Origin: Parafilimonas sp.
GTDB taxonomy: Bacteria > Bacteroidota > Bacteroidia > Chitinophagales > Chitinophagaceae
NCBI GenBank assembly: GCA_025927795.1
Contig: JAICKT010000198.1
Coordinates: forward strand, 1 to 7,866
Direction: 5' to 3'
Length of the DNA: 7,866 nucleotides
Part shown: positions 1-7,182 of the stretch, piece by piece
Numbering within the stretch: the first letter of the stretch is position 1
How the letters are laid out: each line of letters starts with the position of its first letter
Position numbers and translations under genes: made by a program
The notes under the pieces: model-generated
Seen by the model: only the letters and a program-made list of their open reading frames with translations
Told to the model about the DNA's origin: nothing
Databases searched by the model: none

Positions 1-1065
1 ATCGAAACAATCGGCTGGCTTGAAAACTTTTTAGCAGATTATGAAAATATAGTTTTAGTCGTAAGTCATGATCGTCACTTTTTAGATGCAGTGTGTACAG
101 ATGTTGCGGATGTTGATCGCCAAAAAATAAAAATCTTTACCGGCAATTATACATTCTGGTATCAAAGCTCGCAATTAATGAGCCGCCAGATAAATGATAA
201 GAATAAAAAAGTAGAAGAGAAGCGTGCGGCTTTATTAGATTTCATTGCGCGCTTTTCTGCTAATGCATCAAAAAGTAAACAGGCAACGTCACGTAAAAAA
301 GCATTGGAGAAACTAACGATTGAACAAATTGAGCCAAGCAATCGCCGTTATCCGGGAATAATTTTTCAGCCGCAAAGAGAAGTAGGTAATCAAATTTTAA
401 ATGTTGAAAATCTTTCTAAAACAGTTGATGGCAGAAAGCTTTTTGATCAAGTAAGCTTCAGCATAAATAAAGGAGAAAAGATTGCTTTCTTAAGTAAAGA
501 TGCGTTGGCAGTTACAAACTTTTTTGAAATTATTAATGGCAACGAAAAACCAGATAAGGGGAAACTTGAATGGGGAACAACTATTACTAAAGCATATCTG
601 CCTTTAGAAAACAATGGATTTTTTACCGGCGGATTAACACTGATTGAATGGCTGCGGCAATATGTTCCGCAGCATGTTACTGATGCAGATGAACCTTTTC
701 TGCGCGGCTTTTTAGGAAAGATGCTATTTAGCGGCGATGATATTTTAAAGAAAACAAATGTTTTAAGCGGTGGTGAAAAAGTACGTTGTATGATTAGCCG
801 CATGATGCTGCAGAACCCTAATTTAATTGTGCTTGATCAACCGACAAATCATTTAGACTTGGAAAGTATACAGGCATTTAATGAAGGCTGCCAGATTTTT
901 CCCGGCATTGTGTTGCTTACTTCGCACGACCATACATTTATACAAACAGTCGCCAACCGCATCATCGAATTAACACCCAACGGAATGATTGACCGTTTAA
1001 TGAGTTTTGATGAATATATCAATGACGAAAGAGTTCATAATTTGAGAGAAGAAATGTATAAGTAA
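1..1065 (+). CDS. ABC-F family ATPase, YbiT/YkpA-like, 5' end missing
   Basis: This is the C-terminal 354 residues of a soluble duplicated-ATPase protein of the ABC-F family, which acts on ribosomes rather than in membranes. The reading frame is open from base 1, so about 180 N-terminal residues lie outside the window if it has the usual length of about 530-540. Visible residues 1-40 end the first ATPase domain, with its H-loop in VVSHDRHFLD (His 23). Residues about 45-130 form the charged inter-domain linker. The second domain begins near ILNVENLSK (132) and has the signature LSGGEK (255-260), Walker B LIVLDQPTNHLDLESI and H-loop SHDH (His 309). The tail ELTPNGMIDRLMSFDEYI is like YbiT. Two oddities are seen: the Walker A position reads LSKDALAVTN, lacking the lysine and glycines, and the catalytic Glu after Walker B is Gln (280). 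Family assignment is firm; the exact ribosomal role is inferred. Confidence 0.94.
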   Translation: METIGWLENFLADYENIVLVVSHDRHFLDAVCTDVADVDRQKIKIFTGNYTFWYQSSQLMSRQINDKNKKVEEKRAALLDFIARFSANASKSKQATSRKKALEKLTIEQIEPSNRRYPGIIFQPQREVGNQILNVENLSKTVDGRKLFDQVSFSINKGEKIAFLSKDALAVTNFFEIINGNEKPDKGKLEWGTTITKAYLPLENNGFFTGGLTLIEWLRQYVPQHVTDADEPFLRGFLGKMLFSGDDILKKTNVLSGGEKVRCMISRMMLQNPNLIVLDQPTNHLDLESIQAFNEGCQIFPGIVLLTSHDHTFIQTVANRIIELTPNGMIDRLMSFDEYINDERVHNLREEMYK

Positions 1066-1067
1066 TT

Positions 1068-1103
1068 TTAAACCCAACAGGTTTCAAAACCTGTTAGGTT
1101 TAA
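1068..1103. repeat. Palindrome after the ABC-F gene; possible terminator or REP-like element
   Basis: The left arm TTAAACCCAACAGG (1068-1081) and right arm CCTGTTAGGTTTAA (1090-1103) pair over 14 positions, with a single C/A mismatch on one strand that is a G-U pair on the other. The 8-base loop can close by two more A-T pairs. It starts two bases after the ABC-F stop and is followed by TTTTCTATT, so it could end transcription of that gene. From memory, AACCTAACAGG-type palindromes recur between genes in Bacteroidota, so this may instead be a dispersed repeat. It also forms the last 12 or so codons of the decayed reverse-strand gene. Confidence 0.7.
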
Positions 1104-1470
1104 TTTTCTATTGCTTATTAAAAATATTCCTGCACTTCCGTTTTTATTTATCAGCTTTATAAAATAAGTTCCCGCCTTAATATCACTCACATTTACTGAA
1201 TAGTATTTACTACTGCAATAATATTTTTTTAAAACTGCTTTAATATACTACTACTCACATCAGTAATAAAAAATTCCACATTGCCGCATCTGTCACAGTG
1301 TTTTAAAACATTTTGCACAGGATTAGGAAAGATATTTTTATTAAAAGGGTATTAGCTGCATTTATATTATCAGCTATAACATCATTGGTTGATGAACCGG
1401 TGCTTACATCACAACAAATGTTTGTGTATAACGAATATCGTTTTTATCTTTTGTTATATAAATGGTTTAC
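1068..1470 (-). pseudogene. Decayed C-terminal end of a T9SS cargo protein (type A sorting domain)
   Basis: Read on the reverse strand, this stretch contains consecutive pieces of a type IX secretion sorting domain in different frames. First comes YITKDKNDIRYTQTFVV (about 1465-1410), like the segment that usually precedes the domain. Next is the hallmark FPNPVQNVLK (about 1330-1301), then VEFFITDVSSSILKQF, which meets a stop at 1229-1231. Finally NVSDIKAGTYFIKLINKNG appears in another frame, open from 1247 down to a stop at 1068-1070. At least two, probably three, frameshifts are needed, one of them at a run of seven T (1224-1230). In living family members this domain takes secreted proteins through the outer membrane. 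Nothing upstream in the remaining 126 bases is clearly coding, although SGKFIAQIKS on the same strand (about 1570-1540) might be more of it. The parent protein cannot be named. Confidence 0.8.
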
Positions 1471-1596
1471 TCAGCAAATTAGGAGAGAAGTGTAAATTTT
1501 TTTTATAGAGAGATTGTTTAATGATGGGGAATGCAATTATGGATTTAATTTGAGCAATAAATTTACCGGATAAAAGTTTACTATAAAACTGTTTGT

Positions 1597-4500
1597 TTGA
1601 GGGGCGCCCGACTAATATTATTCTTCTTATTGCTGATAACTGCTTTGCCTGCTTCAGCACAGCTCTCCAATCTCCGTTCAAAAAAAATTCCAGTAAATAA
1701 TTTTACTAAGATTGATTCATTAAGCATTGTTCCAAATACTTTTTTTATTGTTGGTTATGATACTTCTTATTACTCGCTCGACTGGTTAAATGCAACACTT
1801 CAGTTTAAAAAAATTTTACCAGTTGATAGTGTTCAAATCTCTTACCGCGTATTCAATCAAAAACTAAATGCGGTTGAACACAGGTACAAGTATGATAGCA
1901 TTAAAAATAATTTTATTGCTATTGCACCTTCATCAAAAAAAAGTGCAGATGAAAGTTTTCTAAATTTTGGCAAGCTTAATTATAGCGGAAGTTTTGGAAG
2001 AAGTTTAAGCATTGGTAATACGCAGGATGCTGTTTTTAATTCACAACTTAATCTGCAGTTAAGCGGATATATTGGGGACAGTATTCAATTGAATGCAGCC
2101 ATTACAGATAACAATATTCCGATACAACCTGATGGCACCACGCAACAATTAAATGAGTTTGATAAAGTGTTGCTTCAGTTTAGTAAAAAAAACTGGGAAA
2201 TGGATTTAGGTGATATCGATCTGCGGCAGGATGAAAATTATTTTTTGAAGTTTTATAAAAGGCTGCAGGGATTATCTTATCAGCAACAATATAACATCAC
2301 ACAAAATATAAAAGGAAATACTTTGCTTTCGGGTGCAATTGCAAAAGGGAAATTTGCACGCAATGTTTTTGAAGGGCAGGAAGGGAATCAGGGTCCATAC
2401 AAATTACAAGGTAACAACAATGAATTATTTTTTATTGTGCTTGCAGGAACTGAAAAAGTTTTTTTAAATGGCGTGCAGGTACAGCGCGGAGAAGACCAGG
2501 ATTATATTATTAATTATAATACAGCAGAAATAATTTTTACGCCAAAACAAATGATTACAAAAGATACGCGTATACAAGTTGAGTTTGAATATGCAGATCG
2601 TAACTATTTAAATTCAATGTTATATATTAATAATGATTTTCAGTTTGGAAAAAGGTTTACTGTAAATATTTCCGCGTACAGTAATGTTGATGCAAAAAAC
2701 TCACCAATAGATATTACGTTAGACAATCAGCAAAAGCAATTCTTAGCAAATCTTGGCGATAGTATTCAAAATGCTTTCTACCCGGTTAGCAGCATTGACA
2801 CATTTTCAACCGGAAAGATTTTATATAAAAGAGTTGATACAGTTTACAATGGCATTCATGATTCTGTTTTTGTTTATTCAACCAATGCAGACAGTGCAAA
2901 GTATAATTTGAATTTTGTTGAAGTTGGCGCAAACAAAGGCAATTACATTCCTTTAATAAGTGCAGCAAACGGAAATATTTATCAGTGGGTGCAACCTTTA
3001 AATGGTATTCCGCAGGGAAATTTTGAAGCTGCAAGTTTTTTAGTTTCACCGAAAAAGCAACAGGTCTTAAGCACAGGCTTTACATGGCAGATTGACGATA
3101 AAACTTTATTAAAAACGGAATTTGCTTTTAGCGACTACGATGCAAATACTTTCTCAACAAAAGATAAACAGAATGATAAAGGTTACGCATCTAAAATTGA
3201 TTTAACAAGAACTGCAACATTTAAAACCAAAAAGAAAACATTGCAGTTAAATGCAAATGCAGATTATGAATGGGTTGATAAGAATTTTCAACCGGTTGAA
3301 CGTTTGCGCACTCCGGAATTTACACGTGATTGGGGTTTACCAATATTAACCGAAGCGGCAACGGAACAATTGCCAACGCTTACATTGGAATTGAAAGATG
3401 AAAAAGAAAACGATGTGCTATACCGGTTTTCAAGTTATATACGAAGCGATGGTTTTACCGGAATCAGAAATGAAATTCTGCATCATCAAACAATAAATAA
3501 ATTTGAGCTTACCGATGCATTTAGTTTAACCAATAGTACAACACCAACTGATAAAGGTTTTTTTCTGCGCCCGAATATTGATATACATAAAACATTTGCA
3601 AACTTTAAAAATTATACAGTTGGCGCATCTTATTATATCGAACATAATGAACAAAGAAATATTTTAGCAGATACAGTTACACCATTAAGCTATGCGTTTG
3701 AAACCGTAACTGCATATATAAAATCTGATGAACAGAAAGCAAATCACTGGTCGTTTAATTATTTTACAAGAAGTAATCAATTGCCTTTTTATAAATCGTT
3801 GGTTCAAACAGACAGAAGTAACAATTATAATTTACAGGCTGAGTTATATAAAAACAAGCATCATCAGTTTCGCATAAATGCAACTTACCGCCAGTTGTTT
3901 GTTTATAACACGCAGTTAATTGCAGAGCAACCTGATAATAGTTTACTGGGCAGAGCAGAATATACAGTGAATGAATGGAAAGGTTTTTTAACAGGCAATG
4001 CTTTATATGAAATTGGGAGCGGGCAGGAACAAAAAAGAAGCTTTTCTTACGTTAAAGTTCCTGCGGGCACAGGTCAGTTTGCATGGATTGATTACAATGA
4101 TGATGGCATTCAGCAGTTAAACGAATTTGAGTTGGCTGCCTTTCCTGACCAGGCAAAATTCATCCGCATTTATACACCAACTGATGAATACATTAAAGCA
4201 AATTATACACAGTTCAATTATGCAGTTACATTAAACCCTTCAATGATTTTAAAAAAAACAAGCGCTTCATCATTCAATAAATTTATATCAAGATTGATAT
4301 TACAATCTTCTTTACAAACATATAAGAAAGAACAATCAAGTGGAGCACCTGCGTATTCGCCTTTTAAAGGAAATATAAATGATACGAGCTTAATTAATTT
4401 AAATCATACATACAGTAATACTTTATCTTTTAATCGTTACAGCACAGCATGGGGATTGGATTTTTCAAATGTTGCATCATACAATAAATCTTTGCTGACG

Positions 4501-5046
4501 TATGGTTTTGAAACAGCACAACAAAATTTATGGACTTTAAAAAGCCGCGCAAATATCAGCAGAAATTATTCATTGCAGTTTGAACAAAAATTTATAAAGA
4601 ACAGTTTAACAACGCCATCATTTGCCAATAGAAATTATAACATTCAAACCTATTCTTCCACGCCACAATTTACTTATACATCTTCCACAACATTTCGTAT
4701 TGAAACTTATTATCAATATCAATTGAAAAAAAATACAATAACATTTGGTGGCGAGAAAGCTGTATTTAATTCTTTAAATATTGATGCGAAGTACAACACA
4801 GTTTCAAGCACAAGTTTAATGGCAGGTTTTCAATTCAGCAATATAAATTTTAAAGGTGTTGATAATACTACGGTAAGCTATATAATGCTTGAAGGGTTAT
4901 TGCCCGGCAAAAATTTTTTGTGGAATATTAGTCTTACAAAACGTCTTATAAATAATCTTGAAATAAGCATTCAGTATGAAGGGCGTAAACCTGCATCAAT
5001 ACGCATCATCAACACAGGCACTGCGAGTATAAGAGCGATATTATAG
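1597..5046 (+). CDS. Large secreted SprA-like outer-membrane beta-barrel protein, function unknown
   Basis: This encodes 1149 residues. The N-terminus RLILFFLLLITALPASA followed by Gln 22 is a clear signal peptide. Residues about 125-220 contain GNTQDAVFNSQLNLQLSG and DNNIPIQPDGTTQQLNEF, which I recognise as the pattern of the N-terminal repeat of SprA-type Bacteroidota proteins. Residues 266-337 carry GPYKLQGNNNELFFIVLAG and RGEDQDYIINYNTAEIIFTP, a beta-rich module of the same group. The rest, from about 480, is alternating aromatic/polar strands like an outer-membrane barrel, ending YEGRKPASIRIINTGTASIRAIL. At 832-843 an EF-hand-type loop, DYNDDGIQQLNE, interrupts the barrel. SprA itself is about twice as long, so this is a relative, not the translocon pore. 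The frame is open only from 1561 and has no ATG before the signal peptide, so TTG at 1597 is the best start. Outer-membrane location is inferred. Confidence 0.88.
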   Translation: MRGARLILFFLLLITALPASAQLSNLRSKKIPVNNFTKIDSLSIVPNTFFIVGYDTSYYSLDWLNATLQFKKILPVDSVQISYRVFNQKLNAVEHRYKYDSIKNNFIAIAPSSKKSADESFLNFGKLNYSGSFGRSLSIGNTQDAVFNSQLNLQLSGYIGDSIQLNAAITDNNIPIQPDGTTQQLNEFDKVLLQFSKKNWEMDLGDIDLRQDENYFLKFYKRLQGLSYQQQYNITQNIKGNTLLSGAIAKGKFARNVFEGQEGNQGPYKLQGNNNELFFIVLAGTEKVFLNGVQVQRGEDQDYIINYNTAEIIFTPKQMITKDTRIQVEFEYADRNYLNSMLYINNDFQFGKRFTVNISAYSNVDAKNSPIDITLDNQQKQFLANLGDSIQNAFYPVSSIDTFSTGKILYKRVDTVYNGIHDSVFVYSTNADSAKYNLNFVEVGANKGNYIPLISAANGNIYQWVQPLNGIPQGNFEAASFLVSPKKQQVLSTGFTWQIDDKTLLKTEFAFSDYDANTFSTKDKQNDKGYASKIDLTRTATFKTKKKTLQLNANADYEWVDKNFQPVERLRTPEFTRDWGLPILTEAATEQLPTLTLELKDEKENDVLYRFSSYIRSDGFTGIRNEILHHQTINKFELTDAFSLTNSTTPTDKGFFLRPNIDIHKTFANFKNYTVGASYYIEHNEQRNILADTVTPLSYAFETVTAYIKSDEQKANHWSFNYFTRSNQLPFYKSLVQTDRSNNYNLQAELYKNKHHQFRINATYRQLFVYNTQLIAEQPDNSLLGRAEYTVNEWKGFLTGNALYEIGSGQEQKRSFSYVKVPAGTGQFAWIDYNDDGIQQLNEFELAAFPDQAKFIRIYTPTDEYIKANYTQFNYAVTLNPSMILKKTSASSFNKFISRLILQSSLQTYKKEQSSGAPAYSPFKGNINDTSLINLNHTYSNTLSFNRYSTAWGLDFSNVASYNKSLLTYGFETAQQNLWTLKSRANISRNYSLQFEQKFIKNSLTTPSFANRNYNIQTYSSTPQFTYTSSTTFRIETYYQYQLKKNTITFGGEKAVFNSLNIDAKYNTVSSTSLMAGFQFSNINFKGVDNTTVSYIMLEGLLPGKNFLWNISLTKRLINNLEISIQYEGRKPASIRIINTGTASIRAIL

Positions 5047-5059
5047 TTGAATGTTTCAA

Positions 5060-5073
5060 GTTGCCGGTTGCCG
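5060..5073. repeat. Two tandem copies of a GTTGCCG heptamer
   Basis: GTTGCCG occurs twice head to tail 13 bases after the stop of the barrel-protein gene, followed by a partial third copy (GTTA). It is markedly more GC-rich than its surroundings. The rest of the gap up to 5315 is AT-rich, and I see no gene, terminator hairpin or RNA in it. It does hold several copies of a short ATCTCA motif on this strand. Confidence 0.5.
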
Positions 5074-5315
5074 GTTATAAGCGAATAAATATTCATCTTA
5101 ATTTATTATTGGCAAAGCTATATCTACTTTCTAACGCTTATTGATATTTCATGACCATATAATTTCATCTCATTTCTTATCGTTTACATCTCACATTTTT
5201 AGCTTGTAATCTCATACTTTTTATTACTCATTTACCATTAACAATCCATTGATAAACGTGGATGAAATAATTACATCTCATATATAAATACATTAAACAA
5301 CAAAAAACAAAAATC

Positions 5316-5687
5316 ATGAAAAATATTTTTACTCTTACATTAGCCTTGTTCATTTTAAGTTCTGCTGCTTTTTCGCAGTCATTTTTTACAAGGGTTTCTT
5401 TTACCACGCCTGTGTTCAGTATTAATTTTGGACACCGCTATGTTGAAACTTATTCTTTTACCCAATATGAAAGAGAAAAACAAATAACAAACATTAATGC
5501 AAACTACAACCAACAGGTAAAAGAAATAATGAACCTACGCATTGGCGCAGCAAAAAAAGTTGATCTTATTCAGCAGTTGCAAAGAGAAAAAGCCAATAAA
5601 GTTCAGAATGTAAACAATCGTTTCTTTGATGAAAGAAACAAGTACAACTATACGCACTACGATCGTAACTATAGGTGGATTAGATAA
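5316..5687 (+). CDS. Small secreted helix-rich protein, function unknown
   Basis: A 123-residue protein with a classical signal peptide: MKN start, hydrophobic core IFTLTLALFILSSAA, and likely cleavage after Ser 20, before Gln 21. The mature part is about 103 residues, basic and rich in Tyr, Asn, Gln and Arg. It begins with a short beta-like stretch (FFTRVSFTTPVFSINFGHRY). A long charged, probably coiled, helical region follows (about 50-112). That region has two similar motifs, ITNINANYNQQVKE and VQNVNNRFFDERNK, spaced about 40 residues apart, suggesting a helical hairpin. The end is aromatic (HYDRNYRWIR). No cysteine or lipobox is present, so it is probably periplasmic or associated with the outer membrane. 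The ATG follows an A-rich leader (ACAAAAAACAAAAATC) without a Shine-Dalgarno site, normal for Bacteroidota. I recall similar small INxxY/F-type proteins in this phylum but no known function. Confidence 0.85.
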   Translation: MKNIFTLTLALFILSSAAFSQSFFTRVSFTTPVFSINFGHRYVETYSFTQYEREKQITNINANYNQQVKEIMNLRIGAAKKVDLIQQLQREKANKVQNVNNRFFDERNKYNYTHYDRNYRWIR

Positions 5688-5709
5688 TTCTTAGCAGAGG
5701 AGCAGAATG

Positions 5710-5742
5710 TAAAGCCTTTCCCGTATGTACGGGAGGGCTTTA
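5710..5742. terminator. Bidirectional hairpin terminator between convergent genes
   Basis: TAAAGCC (5710-5716) pairs with GGCTTTA (5736-5742), and CCCGT (5720-5724) pairs with ACGGG (5729-5733) around the loop ATGT. A small asymmetric internal loop (TTT against AG) separates the two stems. The forward side is followed by TTGTTTAT. It lies 22 bases after the small secreted protein's stop, and its outer arm contains the transporter's stop codon (5740-5742, reverse strand). It therefore most likely ends forward transcription, while the reverse transcript forms the same hairpin right at its own stop. Confidence 0.8.
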
Positions 5743-7029
5743 TTGTTTATACTCTTCTGAAATTGGGTCTGTAATTACCGGCATTTTTGTTTCTGTAACG
5801 GCAGCATATTTTTTTTGAAGACGATTAAATATAATGAGCGATGTAATTAAAATTGCAACCGGTATCAGCGAAAAATAAAATGCATTTTGTCCGCCATACT
5901 TATCAAAAATAAAACCTGTAAGCAACGATCCTGTTGTACCACCAATAGCGGAAAAAATTATAATTAAGCCAGACATAATTCCGTGTTTCGGCTTTGGAAG
6001 CGAACTTAAAATAACAGAATTAATTGCAGGGTAAACAGGCGCCAGCAACAATCCAATCAACGGAAAAAAATATGCAGCAACAGGCGCATCCAGCCAACCT
6101 GTAATATTTTTTCCAGCTTCTGTTTTTGCCAGCGGCATTGCAATTATAATAAGGAGAGCTGCAAGCAATAGTGTTCCAATCAAAACATACAACCAATTCA
6201 ACCTTTTTAAAACTAATCCTGCAAGAAACCTTCCTAATGCAGTTGAGCCTGCAAGAATACTTCCCATTTGTATGCTGAGAACAGCCGGCAACAGCAACAC
6301 TTTATTATTAAATGTGGGCAGGAAATTTTGTATGCTCTGTTCAATCAGCACATAAAAAAAAGCAGAAAAAATAAAAGCGAGAACTATAGGTTCACCCATC
6401 ATTTTAAACATATCAATAAACTTTATTGTTTCAGGTTTTCCGGCATCTGTTTTTGCAGAAGATTCATCAAGTGGAGAAGATAACAATAACAAAAATGCAA
6501 GTAAAGCGAGACCGCCCAATAAATAATATGCTTTAAGCCACGATGTTGATTGAGGATGCGCATTATCAACAAAAGAACTAAAAATAAAATATAATGAAAG
6601 ATTTCCTACCATAAAAAAGGATTCAATAAAATTCATCAAGCTAATGTGCTCTTTTGAATCTTTTGTTACAATACCAATGGTGCTGTAAACGCTCATTTTT
6701 ATTAACGCAAAGCAACTGCCCACAGCAACGAATAATAATTTAATTGCAAAAAAACCTGGTGTACTGGGAATAATAAAACAGACAATAGATATGATACCCA
6801 ATGCAACCAGCATGGCTTTTTTGTAGCCAAATCTTGTAATGGAAGATGCAATGAGAAATGATAAAACAGCGATGCTTAAATCTTTGCATGGGTCAATCCA
6901 TGCGGCGGCTTTTTTAGAAACGCCAAAATTATTTTGCACCTGAAGTATAGCAATTCCCGAGCTGTTTAATAAAATGGCAAAAACAAAATAGTTGATAAAA
7001 AGTGACAACTTAATTCTCCAGTTGTTCAT
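5740..7029 (-). CDS. MFS transporter, 12 membrane helices, substrate unknown
   Basis: A 429-residue integral inner-membrane protein of the major facilitator superfamily, which moves small solutes by coupling to an ion gradient. Twelve hydrophobic segments can be placed at roughly 9-30, 50-66, 71-90, 94-115, 130-152, 166-184, 213-232, 247-265, 278-300, 317-336, 349-372 and 383-402. A central cytoplasmic loop at 185-212 divides the two halves. The loop after helix 2, SSITRFGYKKAM, is the MFS motif A in weak form; GRFLAGLVLKRLN after helix 8 is its counterpart in the second half. Acidic residues in or near helices (Asp 46, Glu 136, Glu 230) could carry protons, by analogy only. The ATG at 7029 follows an A-rich leader (CACAAACAAAACGATTGCT). 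The neighbour upstream is divergent. The overall sequence suggests the broad sugar/metabolite group, but I cannot assign a substrate. Confidence 0.93.
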   Translation of the reverse strand: MNNWRIKLSLFINYFVFAILLNSSGIAILQVQNNFGVSKKAAAWIDPCKDLSIAVLSFLIASSITRFGYKKAMLVALGIISIVCFIIPSTPGFFAIKLLFVAVGSCFALIKMSVYSTIGIVTKDSKEHISLMNFIESFFMVGNLSLYFIFSSFVDNAHPQSTSWLKAYYLLGGLALLAFLLLLSSPLDESSAKTDAGKPETIKFIDMFKMMGEPIVLAFIFSAFFYVLIEQSIQNFLPTFNNKVLLLPAVLSIQMGSILAGSTALGRFLAGLVLKRLNWLYVLIGTLLLAALLIIIAMPLAKTEAGKNITGWLDAPVAAYFFPLIGLLLAPVYPAINSVILSSLPKPKHGIMSGLIIIFSAIGGTTGSLLTGFIFDKYGGQNAFYFSLIPVAILITSLIIFNRLQKKYAAVTETKMPVITDPISEEYKQ

Positions 7030-7065
7030 AGCAATCGTTTTGTTTGTGGCTAATTAAAATTATGC

Positions 7066-7093
7066 ACATGAAAATACAGATTTGATTTCATGT
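7066..7093. promoter_or_regulatory. Inverted repeat upstream of the MFS gene, possible operator
   Basis: ACATGAAA (7066-7073) and TTTCATGT (7086-7093) are perfect 8-base inverted arms separated by 12 bases, giving arm centres 20 bases apart, about two helical turns. The site lies 37-64 bases upstream of the transporter's start codon, where a repressor or activator could act on its promoter. This is structural evidence only; no matching regulator is seen in the window. Confidence 0.4.
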
Positions 7094-7182
7094 ATAAATT
7101 TTTTGTTTTTTTAATGACGCATATAAATTAAACGGGCAACTTATAATAACATCTAACGTTTACATTATTAAGAGCAGTTTTT

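Noticed and set aside
447..803. Open reverse-strand frame of 118 codons
   Set aside because: It lies wholly opposite the ABC-F coding region, and its sequence resembles no protein; it is explained by the codon pattern of the real gene.
1313..1495. Forward 60-codon open frame in the gap after the ABC-F gene
   Set aside because: It overlaps the reverse-strand T9SS remnant and has no protein-like features of its own.
1454..1681. Reverse 75-codon open frame across the start of the barrel gene
   Set aside because: It runs antisense through the signal-peptide region of a convincing gene and has no recognisable domain. Only a short internal piece might belong to the T9SS remnant.
2786..3049. Reverse 87-codon open frame inside the barrel gene
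   Set aside because: Cys/Leu/Gln-rich low-complexity translation, fully antisense to a well-supported secreted protein.
6268..6483. Forward 71-codon open frame inside the transporter
   Set aside because: Antisense to membrane helices of the MFS gene, with no protein-like pattern.
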